Both the position numbers and the translations under genes were made by a program. Positions 16,755-25,962 of a stretch of 64,000 nt of DNA are shown here, one piece after another. Within the stretch, counting starts at the first letter, position 1. Each line of letters begins with the position of its first letter. This DNA comes from Lachnospiraceae bacterium. GTDB lineage: Bacteria; Bacillota; Clostridia; Lachnospirales; Lachnospiraceae. Under the pieces are notes generated by a model, which was not told the DNA's origin, did no database searches, and worked only from the letters and a program-made list of their open reading frames with translations. The stretch is from the NCBI GenBank assembly GCA_016294075.1, contig JAEDCQ010000006.1, forward strand, positions 1 to 64,000, given 5' to 3'.

Positions 16755-16929
16755 ACTCATCCGTACCTCTTCTAGTCTTGTCTTCAAACCAAGATACAAT
16801 ACAAATATTATTTTCATCACATCATCTGCATAAAAACACCCATATCTTTCAAGTGATTCTTTCATATATAAGTCTATACCTTTATCCATAAAATAGTCAA
16901 ATATTATTCATATTATTTGACCATTATGC
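16755..16929. other. AT-rich non-coding flank inside the islet
   Basis: I see no gene. An AT-rich palindrome with GTCAAATA/TATTTGAC arms lies at about 16898-16922. It may be a protein-binding site or simply a secondary hairpin. Confidence 0.35.
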
Positions 16930-16980
16930 AAAAAAGATAGGGCAGGATGCAGCTCTTATGAACCCTTCCTCGCCCTATCT
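16930..16980 (-). terminator. Terminator of the secreted-protein gene
   Basis: AGATAGGGC (16935-16943) pairs with GCCCTATCT (16972-16980); the minus strand continues into TTTTTTGC. It lies about 30 bases past the stop codon. Confidence 0.75.
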
Positions 16981-17011
16981 AAAATCTTCTATTTTCCCGA
17001 AATTCCTTCTC

Positions 17012-18064
17012 TTATAATTTTGTTCCGCCAAAATGAGCCATTAAGTTAAGGAAACCACAATAGCCATTTTCATCTACAAGCGACATTAAATCTGCTCCTG
17101 CAGGAATATCTACACGATAACGTGCTCCTTTATAAAAGAATGTAATCTGTACCGGTAATCCGCTATCCTGTAACTTCTTGTATACATCACCTTTAAAGCT
17201 AATCCAAACACCTGTATCAATAGCAACCGGCTTAACATCTGCTGTTTTTCCTGCTACTGCCGCTTCCTGTGCAGCCTTTGTAGCTGCTGCAATTGCAGTA
17301 TCAACACTTTGCTTTACACTTTCCTGAAATACACCATAATTATTTTCCGGTGTCTGCACTTCTTGTTTTTCAATATTTTTATCAGAAGTATCACTATTTT
17401 TTGTTGAGCTTCCCGCCGGGAGATTAATTGTTACCAGATATCCATCCCACTGACCTTGACTTGGTGTCCGAGGCGCTGTTACTTCCCAAGTTGCCCCCGG
17501 AACATTGCAGTAGTTCCAAATATAATCGTACATTCTCAGATTGTCTTTTGCATACTCGATTGCAGCTTCACTTCCATACTCATTAGCAGTAGGAACTAAA
17601 AAATCCCAGCCTGTTCCGGAATCAATATGTTCCCCATTCTTCAATGCCTGAAAGCTATAAAATCCATGACGATATCCTGTTGGTATTCCATAGAAGGTTA
17701 CCAATGCAACATCAACGTATGAATTGAATTTTGTAATAGGATTGCCAGAACATTGTGATATATCATTATAAAGTGTATTCTGAACAGATACAGTATTCCA
17801 ATTGTTGCCTGCATTAGCATTGGATATTGTTCCATTTTCATAACATTTTGCATATGAGCTAAAAAAGCTGCCCCACGTTGTCCCTGCATCTACATTCTCA
17901 CTATCTATATAAATAGCATTATTTCCATTATTATCAACATAGATATATGTTATTTCTACTTCTATTTGCTCTGCAGCTCTTGCTTCCATTCCGGTTCCTG
18001 TAAACAACGCGACCATAAGTGCTAACGCAAATAGTCCACCTAAAACTTTTTTAATTGTCTTCAT
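17012..18064 (-). CDS. Secreted protein of unknown function, cargo of the tmRNA islet
   Basis: A 350-residue protein with a clear signal peptide: MKTIKK, hydrophobic core, and a cleavage site after ARA (about residue 30, before AEQIEVE). The mature N-terminal part (~30-195) is rich in Asn, Tyr, Gly and aromatics (VDNNGNNAIYIDSENVDAG; HGFYSFQALKNGEHIDSGTG), typical of extracellular beta-rich binding or enzyme domains. A polar linker (~210-240) and an Ala-rich segment (~245-275) follow. The C-terminal ~80 residues contain WISFKGDVYKKL and FFYKGARYRVDIP. No sorting motif or catalytic signature is recognised. GGAGGG lies eight bases before the ATG. It is the only gene between the two tmRNA 3'-end copies. 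Confidence 0.8.
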   Translation of the reverse strand: MKTIKKVLGGLFALALMVALFTGTGMEARAAEQIEVEITYIYVDNNGNNAIYIDSENVDAGTTWGSFFSSYAKCYENGTISNANAGNNWNTVSVQNTLYNDISQCSGNPITKFNSYVDVALVTFYGIPTGYRHGFYSFQALKNGEHIDSGTGWDFLVPTANEYGSEAAIEYAKDNLRMYDYIWNYCNVPGATWEVTAPRTPSQGQWDGYLVTINLPAGSSTKNSDTSDKNIEKQEVQTPENNYGVFQESVKQSVDTAIAAATKAAQEAAVAGKTADVKPVAIDTGVWISFKGDVYKKLQDSGLPVQITFFYKGARYRVDIPAGADLMSLVDENGYCGFLNLMAHFGGTKL

Positions 18065-18201
18065 TATACCGCCCTCCAATTTTTTTATTATATAAAATAG
18101 CGCTATTATTATAAAAAAAAAAAAAAAAGCTTGTCAATATTTTTATTATACAATTAAAATATGCTTTATTTGTCTAAAAAGACCTATTGGAGTAAAACGC
18201 A

Positions 18202-18232
18202 CAGAATCCGAACTCATTGAGTTCGGATTCTG
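18202..18232 (-). terminator. Terminator downstream of tmRNA
   Basis: A perfect 15-bp stem: CAGAATCCGAACTCA (18202-18216) with TGAGTTCGGATTCTG (18218-18232). It lies ten bases past the tmRNA 3' end, on the islet side of the repeat, so the islet seems to supply the present terminator. Confidence 0.75.
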
Positions 18233-18238
18233 TATCAT

Positions 18239-18292
18239 TAGTGGACCAGACGGGAGTCGAACCCGTGTCCGAAGCCCCATTCACTGTACTTC
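18239..18292 (-). repeat. 54-bp repeat within intact tmRNA (att-like, proximal)
   Basis: The proximal copy of the direct repeat; it is the functional 3' end of tmRNA. Sequence divergence begins at 18293 (T here, A in the distal copy) and at 18238. Confidence 0.85.
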
Positions 18293-18575
18293 TACAAGCT
18301 TATTCAGTCGATTCGCATTCCCTCCTGCATACAGTGGCTGACACCCGGATGCATTCGGTAGCTTCATGATACGCCCATATACGCAAAGCTTAGTATATGT
18401 CGTTTCCTACAAAGTCGATGCCTTAGCCTTAGGTGTAGGTGCGAAAGGTAAGACAGCTGCGATTAGGCAGCGTAAGCTAATTTATTGTTAGCGTTTAATT
18501 TTAATTTTGCAATTAACGTGTTGCAACGGCTTGCTTCTCCAGCTTCAAAAACCCCGTCGAAACCTTGACTGGCCC
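18242..18575 (-). ncRNA. ssrA: tmRNA (transfer-messenger RNA)
   Basis: About 334 nt. The acceptor stem forms from GGGCCAG (18575-18569) and CTGGTCC (18249-18243). After the 5' GTCAAGGTTTCGACGGGG signature comes the tag reading frame at 18510-18463, which encodes AKLKLNANNKLAYAA then TAA. The 3' part has the T arm GGGTTCGACTCCCG. CCA is not encoded. With SmpB it rescues stalled ribosomes and tags the product for proteolysis. smpB and rnr lie immediately upstream on the same strand. Confidence 0.97.
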
Positions 18576-18621
18576 TTACTGTGAAATTATTGTATATTAT
18601 CCCGAAAAAAAGGTCAACTGC

Positions 18622-19089
18622 TTACCCGAGATTACGAACCTTGAAGTCCTTTTCCGCCTCTCTGCGCTGGTCCCTTTTGGCAATGTCCTGTCTCTTATCG
18701 TACAGTTTCTTACCCCGGCATAATCCTATCTCTATTTTGGCTTTTCCATCCTTAAAATATACCTGCAAAGGTACTAACGTAAAGCCTTTTTCCTTTAATT
18801 TTCCAAGAAGCTTGTGAATCTCTGATTTATGCATTAAAAGCTTCTTGGGACGCATCGGGTCTTTATTAAATATATTTCCCATCTCATAAGGACTGATATG
18901 CATTCCGTATGCAAATACTTCTCCATTCTCAATCCTGATAAAGGCTTCCTTAATACTACACCTCCCCATACGAAGGGATTTTACCTCCGTACCGTGCAGT
19001 GAAAGACCCGCCTCATATTTTTCGTCCACAAAATAATCATGGTATGCTTTTTTATTGTTTGCAACCAGCTTCATACTTTCTTTTGCCAT
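18622..19089 (-). CDS. smpB: SsrA-binding protein SmpB
   Basis: A 155-residue protein of the standard SmpB length. The OB-fold shows [36 protein letters not shown] and [10 protein letters not shown]; the basic C-terminal tail is [21 protein letters not shown]. It binds tmRNA and takes it into stalled ribosomes. It lies between rnr and the tmRNA gene, the usual Gram-positive order secG-rnr-smpB-ssrA. Confidence 0.98.
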   Translation of the reverse strand: MAKESMKLVANNKKAYHDYFVDEKYEAGLSLHGTEVKSLRMGRCSIKEAFIRIENGEVFAYGMHISPYEMGNIFNKDPMRPKKLLMHKSEIHKLLGKLKEKGFTLVPLQVYFKDGKAKIEIGLCRGKKLYDKRQDIAKRDQRREAEKDFKVRNLG

Positions 19090-19149
19090 TGTGTCTCCCT
19101 GTTCCTTTTTCTTTCATCATAATCGGCAATTGTTCCTCTGCTGTTCTTA

Positions 19150-21288
19150 TCAATCTTCTGCCAAAAGGAAATCGATTGTCCTTAATACAGTATCGACCTG
19201 ATGCACTTTAATTTTAACCCGTTGACCCAATTCATAGCGGACACCTGTTTTCGTTCCCACCATTTCGTAGTGCAATTCATCGTACTCAAAATAATCTCCC
19301 GGCAGCTTGGATACATGTATCATGCCTTCTACCGTATTGGGAAGCTCCACATAAATTCCCCATTCGGTAATCGAGCTGATGACTCCTTCAAAGCATTCTC
19401 CGATATACTGCTCCATATATTGGGCTTTTTTGAGTTTATTTGTCTCGCGCTCTGCTTCATCGGCAAGGCGCTCTCTTTTAGAGGAATGATTGGCAACTGC
19501 AGGCAGGATTTCCTCATAATGCTCTATCTTAGAGCGTTTCATCCTTCCACGAAGATAATCCTTGATAATACGATGAATCTGCAAATCCGGATAACGCCTG
19601 ATAGGAGAAGTAAAGTGGCAGTAATATTGGCACGCAAGGCCAAAATGTCCGCTGCAGTCGGTTGTATATTTCGCCTGCTTCATGCTGCGCAGTGCCAGAC
19701 GGCTGATTAAGTCTTCCTCCGGCGTGCCCATTATCTTACCAAGCAGCTTCTGGATTTCCTTCGGATGAAGTTCTTCTTTGCGCATTTTAAGTTTATACCC
19801 AAAATTATAAATAAAAGTAGAAAGCTTCGCAATCTTCTCAGGATCCGGGTTATCATGGGTGCGATAAACAAACGGTAATTCCAGCCAATAAAAATGCTGT
19901 GCCACGGTTTCATTTGCAAGAAGCATGAAAGACTCTATCAGTCTTGTGGCGCTGTTTCTTTCATACGGTTTAATTTCTGTCGGTTTTCCTTCCGAATCCA
20001 GAATAATTTTTGTCTCAGGAAAATCAAAATCAATAGAGCCTCGTTCCTTACGGATATTCTGTAAAATTGCAGATAATTCTGCCATTTTATCAAGCATCTC
20101 CACATATTCAGAAAAGGCCTTACGCTCGGCTTCGTCCTTTACTTCTATTATCTTATTGACGGAAGTATAATTCATTCGTTTATTCACGCAGATAACACTT
20201 TCCGTAATCCGGTAATCGATAACCTCCCCTTTCGGATTGACCGTCATAATGCAGCTCAGTGCCAGCCTATCCACTCCTTCATTCAACGAACAGATTCCGT
20301 TTGATAATTTGTGCGGCAGCATCGGAATAACACGGTCAACCAGATATACACTGGTTCCTCTGTCAAGCGCTTCACGGTCCAATGCGGAGTTTTCCTGTAC
20401 ATAATTACTGACATCGGCAATATGCACACCCAATACATAGTTTTCACCATCCATAGTCAGTGATACCGCATCATCTAAATCCTTTGCATCCTCTCCGTCA
20501 ATCGTTACCATCATCTGTGAACGCAAATCTTCTCTTCCCGCAAAATCAGCATCTATGATTTCCTCCGGCAATCTTTGCGCCTGATTCATAACCCGCTCAG
20601 GAAACTCTATATTCAGATTATATGCTCTGATAAGGGAGAGGATGTCTACACCGGGGTCATTTTTATGTCCAAGAATCTCTACAACCTTCCCCTCGGGATT
20701 ACGTCCCGGCTTCCCGTAGTCAGTCATCTCGACAACAACCTTATGCCCATCTACCGCACCCTTCTTATTTTCTTTCGCAATATAGATGTCAGTTGCAATC
20801 TTCGAATTATCCGGAATTACGAAACCATAGCTTTTACAGCTCTCAAACGTTCCTACAATCTGCGTCATCCCGCGGTTTAAAACCGTAACAATTTCTGCTT
20901 CTTTCCGTTTTCCCGGCACTTCATTCAGTAATCGTATCTGTACCGTATCCAGATGAAAAGCACCCTTTACCTTAGATTCCGGAATAAAGAAATCCTCCTC
21001 CATTCCCTCCACTTCCACAAATCCGAAGCCCTTCGCATTACTAATAAAGGTACCCTCCAACAGTCCTTTCTCACTGCTTCTTCCGTCATAAAGAGAGTAT
21101 TTTCCGCGTTTGTTAATCTGTATCTTTCTTTTCTCCAGAAGACTTACAAGAACACGTGAAAGTTCCTCCCTGTCCTCCGACTCCACACGCAAAAGAATTG
21201 CCAATTCTTTTTCCTTCATGGGAACATAATGTTTATCTGCAAAAAGCTGCAATATAAGCTGTTCTCTTTCTTCAAATGTCTTTTTCAT
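19150..21288 (-). CDS. rnr: Ribonuclease R
   Basis: A ~712-residue 3'-5' exoribonuclease. It starts with a winged-helix-like region and cold-shock domains (GFGFVEVEGMEEDFFIP). The RNB catalytic core carries DAKDLDDAVSL with the metal aspartates, and MLPHKLSNGICSLNEGVDRLALS; a C-terminal S1 domain follows (GVISSITEWGIYVELPNTVEGMIHV). It degrades structured RNA and works with tmRNA/SmpB in clearing faulty mRNAs. The start may be the ATG at 21288 or the one at 21300; AGAGGA precedes the first, GGTGGGG the second. A terminator separates it from secG. Confidence 0.97.
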   Translation of the reverse strand: MKKTFEEREQLILQLFADKHYVPMKEKELAILLRVESEDREELSRVLVSLLEKRKIQINKRGKYSLYDGRSSEKGLLEGTFISNAKGFGFVEVEGMEEDFFIPESKVKGAFHLDTVQIRLLNEVPGKRKEAEIVTVLNRGMTQIVGTFESCKSYGFVIPDNSKIATDIYIAKENKKGAVDGHKVVVEMTDYGKPGRNPEGKVVEILGHKNDPGVDILSLIRAYNLNIEFPERVMNQAQRLPEEIIDADFAGREDLRSQMMVTIDGEDAKDLDDAVSLTMDGENYVLGVHIADVSNYVQENSALDREALDRGTSVYLVDRVIPMLPHKLSNGICSLNEGVDRLALSCIMTVNPKGEVIDYRITESVICVNKRMNYTSVNKIIEVKDEAERKAFSEYVEMLDKMAELSAILQNIRKERGSIDFDFPETKIILDSEGKPTEIKPYERNSATRLIESFMLLANETVAQHFYWLELPFVYRTHDNPDPEKIAKLSTFIYNFGYKLKMRKEELHPKEIQKLLGKIMGTPEEDLISRLALRSMKQAKYTTDCSGHFGLACQYYCHFTSPIRRYPDLQIHRIIKDYLRGRMKRSKIEHYEEILPAVANHSSKRERLADEAERETNKLKKAQYMEQYIGECFEGVISSITEWGIYVELPNTVEGMIHVSKLPGDYFEYDELHYEMVGTKTGVRYELGQRVKIKVHQVDTVLRTIDFLLAED

Positions 21289-21343
21289 GCTTCCTCTCAT
21301 TCTGCCCCCACCGGCGGCTTAATTAAGATGTTCCTATGAAAAA

Positions 21344-21371
21344 AGGCACCCTTGTAACTACAAGAGTGCCT
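21344..21371 (-). terminator. Terminator between secG and rnr
   Basis: AGGCACCCTTGTA (21344-21356) pairs with TACAAGAGTGCCT (21359-21371); the minus strand runs into TTTTTTC. It would end the secG transcript, so rnr may depend on read-through or its own promoter. Confidence 0.8.
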
Positions 21372-21387
21372 CAAGCTTCTTTTCCAA

Positions 21388-21627
21388 CTAGAAACGATTG
21401 ATGTTAAGAATCGCTGCAATTACAATAAATGCAACCACTAAAATTCTGGTAATCTTAACTAATGTGCCTTCCATGGAACGACCTTTATTCTTTCCCCAAT
21501 AACTCTCTGCCGCACCGGAAATAGCTCCAAGACCAGCTGACTTGCCTTCCTGTAATAATACAATTGCAACAAGTGCAATACAAATTATAATAAAAACAAT
21601 TGTTAATATAATTCTTAAAATTTCCAT
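21388..21627 (-). CDS. secG: Preprotein translocase subunit SecG
   Basis: A 79-residue protein with two hydrophobic helices (~4-24 and ~53-73) joined by a short loop with LQEGKSAGLGAISGAAESYWGKNKGRSMEG, the SecG signature. It is the small subunit of SecYEG. GGAGG lies upstream of the ATG. Confidence 0.97.
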   Translation of the reverse strand: MEILRIILTIVFIIICIALVAIVLLQEGKSAGLGAISGAAESYWGKNKGRSMEGTLVKITRILVVAFIVIAAILNINRF

Positions 21628-21676
21628 GAATGACTCCTCCTAATTTCATGCGAAGTCCATTCTAACATAAAAGTTT

Positions 21677-23092
<1,416 letters not shown>

Positions 23093-23135
23093 CTATACAG
23101 TTGCCACTACAACTATTGACTTTGAACCAAAAAAA

Positions 23136-23163
23136 TCTCCTCTGATTAGAAAACCAGGGGAGA
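23136..23163 (-). terminator. Terminator after the gpmI-DUF554 unit
   Basis: CTCCTCTG (23137-23144) and CAGGGGAG (23155-23162) form a stem with A runs on one side and T runs on the other, so it may work in both directions. It separates DUF554 from the enolase gene. Confidence 0.6.
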
Positions 23164-23234
23164 AAAAATACATATATACTATTCGAGCTTCATCCAAGCG
23201 CCAATGGGCGCTGGAGCTGGCAAAAGAAACGTCC

Positions 23235-23918
23235 CTACATAAACTGACATAGCAGAATCGGTATAAAAATAGCAGGCACATAATTCATGACCTTCAATTT
23301 TGTAATACCAAGCAGATTCAACCCGATACCGATAATGATAACGGAACCCACGCAGGTCATCTCCGCAATGATTGTATCGGTAAGAAACGGTGCAACCCAC
23401 TGTGCTGCCAGAGTAATCGCACCCTGATAAACCAGCACAAATGCTGCGGAAAATAACACTCCGATACCCATGGAGGATGCAAAGATAATTGCTGCCACAA
23501 AGTCAAGCATGGACTTATTAAACAGCATCTCATGGTTCCCCATAAGACCGCTCTGCAAAGAGCCCACAACCGTCATGGCTCCTACACAGAACAACAGAGA
23601 AGCGGATACAAAGCCTTCGGCTATCGAGACCTTATCTCCATCCTTGCTTTTGAATTTATTTTCCAGCCACTTACCAAAGCGGTTCAGCTTTTCATCTAAA
23701 TCAATTCCCTCTCCGATTAAAGCACCGACAACCATGGAAATAATCAGAATCAGGGAATTATTGCCTTCCAACGAGCCTCTGATACCCAGAAACAAGGTAC
23801 ACAAACCCAGTCCCTTCATCATCGTGTCTTCAAGATTTTCGGGAAGTCCCTTTTTTAAAAGCAGACCGATTGATGCACCGATAATAACTGCAATTGTGTT
23901 TACGATTGTACCTAACAT
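23235..23918 (-). CDS. DUF554 family membrane protein
   Basis: A 227-residue protein with six to seven hydrophobic helices. The opening MLGTIVNTIAVIIGASIGLLLKKGLPE, then VGALIGEGIDLDEKLNRFG, FVSASLLFCVGAMTVVGSLQSGL and ASSMGIGVLFSA mark the YdfK/YqgA family (DUF554), presumed transporters. Its start overlaps the end of gpmI by seven bases, so translation is probably coupled. Why it sits with a glycolysis gene is unclear. Confidence 0.92.
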   Translation of the reverse strand: MLGTIVNTIAVIIGASIGLLLKKGLPENLEDTMMKGLGLCTLFLGIRGSLEGNNSLILIISMVVGALIGEGIDLDEKLNRFGKWLENKFKSKDGDKVSIAEGFVSASLLFCVGAMTVVGSLQSGLMGNHEMLFNKSMLDFVAAIIFASSMGIGVLFSAAFVLVYQGAITLAAQWVAPFLTDTIIAEMTCVGSVIIIGIGLNLLGITKLKVMNYVPAIFIPILLCQFM

Positions 23919-25459
23919 GATTTTTTAACCAGCAATGACTTTCCTGTCATTTCAGCAGGCTGCTGCATACCCATTGTTTCAATTAATGTCGGAACGATAT
24001 CGGCTAAACATCCACCCTCACGAAGAGTATAAGCTTTATCATAATTTACGAGAATAAAAGGAACCTCATTTGTTGTATGAGCCGTGAACGGTTCACCTGT
24101 TTCATAATCTATTAATTGTTCTGCATTACCGTGGTCTGCACAGATGAACATAGTTCCGTCTACAGATAATAATGCATCTACTGCCCTTCCTACGCACTCA
24201 TCTACCGCTTCTACCGCTTTGATAGCCGCTTCCTGTACTCCTGTATGTCCAACCATGTCAGGGTTAGCAAAGTTGATGATAATCACATCATAATTGCCGG
24301 ATTTAATTGCCTCAACCAGCTTATCACATACCTCGTATGCACTCATCTGCGGTTTTAAATCATAAGTAGCAACATCCTTAGGAGAATTAACCAAGATTCT
24401 GTCCTCGCCCTTATTCGGCTCCTCTACGCCACCGTTAAAGAAAAATGTAACATGTGCATATTTTTCCGTCTCGGCAATTCTTGCCTGTGTCATATTGTTT
24501 GCTGCCAGCCATTCACCAAATGTATTGGTAATAGAAATCTTATGGAATGCAACTTCTTTATTCGGAATCGTAGGGTCATAGTCTGAGAAACATACATAAG
24601 TGATATCAAGACGCTTTCTGTCAAAGCCTTTAAACTCATCATCGCAGAATGCTCTTGTAATCTCTCTTGCACGGTCCGGGCGGAAATTAAAGAAAATAAT
24701 GGAATCCTTGTCCTTGATTGTAGCAACAGGTGCACCGTTTTCTTCGATTACGGTAGGAATCACAAATTCGTCTGTCTTGCCGTCATCATAAGAAGCCTGA
24801 ATTGCAGCAGGAGCACTTGTTCCCTTAATACCTTCACCCTTTGTAAGTGCATCGTATGCAAATTTAATTCTGTCATAGTTATTATCACGGTCCATCGCAT
24901 AGTATCTTCCTGATACGGTTGCAACTTTGCCGACACCAATCTCAGTCATCTTGGCTTCTAACTGTTCTACAAATTCTTTTCCGCTTGCCGGAGGAGTATC
25001 ACGTCCGTCTAAGAAAGCATGTACATATACTTTTTCAAGTCCGTTTCTTTTCGCAAGCTCTAAAAGCCCGTATAAATGTGTATTGTGGCTGTGTACACCA
25101 CCGTCTGAAAGCAGACCGTATAAATGTAAGGAGGAATTATTCTCTTTACAGTTTTTAACTGCATCCAACAATGCCGGATTTTCAAAGAAAGTTCCATCCT
25201 GAATCTCTTTTGTAATTCTGGTAAGCTCCTGGTATACGATTCTTCCTGCACCCATATTTAGATGTCCTACTTCAGAGTTACCCATCTGTCCGTCCGGAAG
25301 ACCTACTGCCATTCCGCTTGCATTTCCTTTTACAAACGGATATTCCTTCATTAACTTATCCATAACGGGAGTCTTTGCAGTTGCTACCGCATTGCCCTTT
25401 GTTTCACTGTTTAATCCATATCCATCAAGAATCATTAATACGGTTGGTTTTTTACTCAT
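23912..25459 (-). CDS. gpmI: 2,3-bisphosphoglycerate-independent phosphoglycerate mutase
   Basis: A 515-residue alkaline-phosphatase-fold enzyme that interconverts 3- and 2-phosphoglycerate using two metal ions. Visible: LMILDGYGLN (metal Asp), GNSEVGHLNMGAGR with the phosphoserine in NSEVGH, HAFLDGRDTPP, NFRPDRAREITRAF, and NFANPDMVGHTG and ADHGNAEQ for the metal sites. ATG at 25459 is preceded by GGAGAG. The transcript would start near 25568 with a strong hairpin at its 5' end. Confidence 0.98.
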   Translation of the reverse strand: MSKKPTVLMILDGYGLNSETKGNAVATAKTPVMDKLMKEYPFVKGNASGMAVGLPDGQMGNSEVGHLNMGAGRIVYQELTRITKEIQDGTFFENPALLDAVKNCKENNSSLHLYGLLSDGGVHSHNTHLYGLLELAKRNGLEKVYVHAFLDGRDTPPASGKEFVEQLEAKMTEIGVGKVATVSGRYYAMDRDNNYDRIKFAYDALTKGEGIKGTSAPAAIQASYDDGKTDEFVIPTVIEENGAPVATIKDKDSIIFFNFRPDRAREITRAFCDDEFKGFDRKRLDITYVCFSDYDPTIPNKEVAFHKISITNTFGEWLAANNMTQARIAETEKYAHVTFFFNGGVEEPNKGEDRILVNSPKDVATYDLKPQMSAYEVCDKLVEAIKSGNYDVIIINFANPDMVGHTGVQEAAIKAVEAVDECVGRAVDALLSVDGTMFICADHGNAEQLIDYETGEPFTAHTTNEVPFILVNYDKAYTLREGGCLADIVPTLIETMGMQQPAEMTGKSLLVKKSC

Positions 25460-25535
25460 TTTTCTCTCCATTCCGCCTTACGGCAATTTCATTAACAATA
25501 AAATAATCCGAAATTGATTATTATAATTACAAAAT

Positions 25536-25570
25536 GACGGTCGAAAATTCTTTTCAAATTTTCCACCGTC
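25536..25570 (-). promoter_or_regulatory. 5'-leader hairpin of gpmI
   Basis: GACGGTCGAAAATT (25536-25549) pairs with AAATTTTCCACCGTC (25556-25570) with small mismatches. It falls right after the predicted transcription start. Such 5' stems often protect mRNA from decay; a regulatory role is only a guess. Confidence 0.45.
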
Positions 25571-25574
25571 AAGA

Positions 25575-25604
25575 ATTATAACATCATCTTTCTTGTTCTT
25601 GCAA
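25575..25604 (-). promoter_or_regulatory. SigA-type promoter of gpmI
   Basis: Minus strand: TTGCAA (25599-25604), 18-base spacer, TATAAT (25575-25580). Confidence 0.65.
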
Positions 25605-25840
25605 CTGTTGAGGTTGATTTTCTAAGTGTATTTATGTTTTTCTTCGGGAACAAATCCATTATTCTCCTCATCATATTCCGGAATTTTCCGATGGCAGGCA
25701 AATACAATTTATAACCAAAGTATGACGTGACAAACCACACATTTTTGTGCTAGATTAAGATTGTTTAATATTTTATGAATTGCTTGGGTATTGAACAGCC
25801 TGCTTCAACGTATTTCTATTGCTTTAACAGATAATAGATT

Positions 25841-25920
25841 GTTTTAGTATATATTGAGCTATATATTGATTGTATTGGTATATATTGAACCATATATTGA
25901 TTGCTTTGGTATATATAAAT
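25841..25920. repeat. 31-bp tandem repeat, about 2.6 copies
   Basis: Units begin at 25841, 25872 and 25903. The core is GGTATATATTGAACCATATA followed by TTGATTG; the first two units differ at only a few bases. It lies just upstream of the CDF transporter gene. Confidence 0.7.
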
Positions 25921-25962
25921 TACTTTAACAGATGAAAAATTATATAAAAAGAAGGTGCTCAT

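Larger units (their letters stand above)
16701..18238. mobile_element. Probable tmRNA-integrated islet of 1.54 kb
   Basis: One 54-bp repeat plus the DNA up to the second copy. It contains one secreted-protein gene, its terminator, a 16-base A run and the hairpin that now ends tmRNA. It carries no integrase, so it is either a deletion remnant of a larger element or a passenger islet moved by an integrase elsewhere. The evidence is the exact repeat at the known hot spot; mobility itself is inferred. Confidence 0.6.
25460..25962. other. Intergenic region between gpmI and the CDF gene
   Basis: About 500 bases without a gene. It holds the gpmI promoter and 5' hairpin, then an AT-rich stretch with three 31-bp repeats before the transporter gene on the other strand. 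No RNA gene was recognised. Confidence 0.5.

Noticed and set aside
16701..18575. Full prophage or ICE at tmRNA
   Set aside because: The interval is only 1.5 kb and has no integrase, phage structural or conjugation genes.
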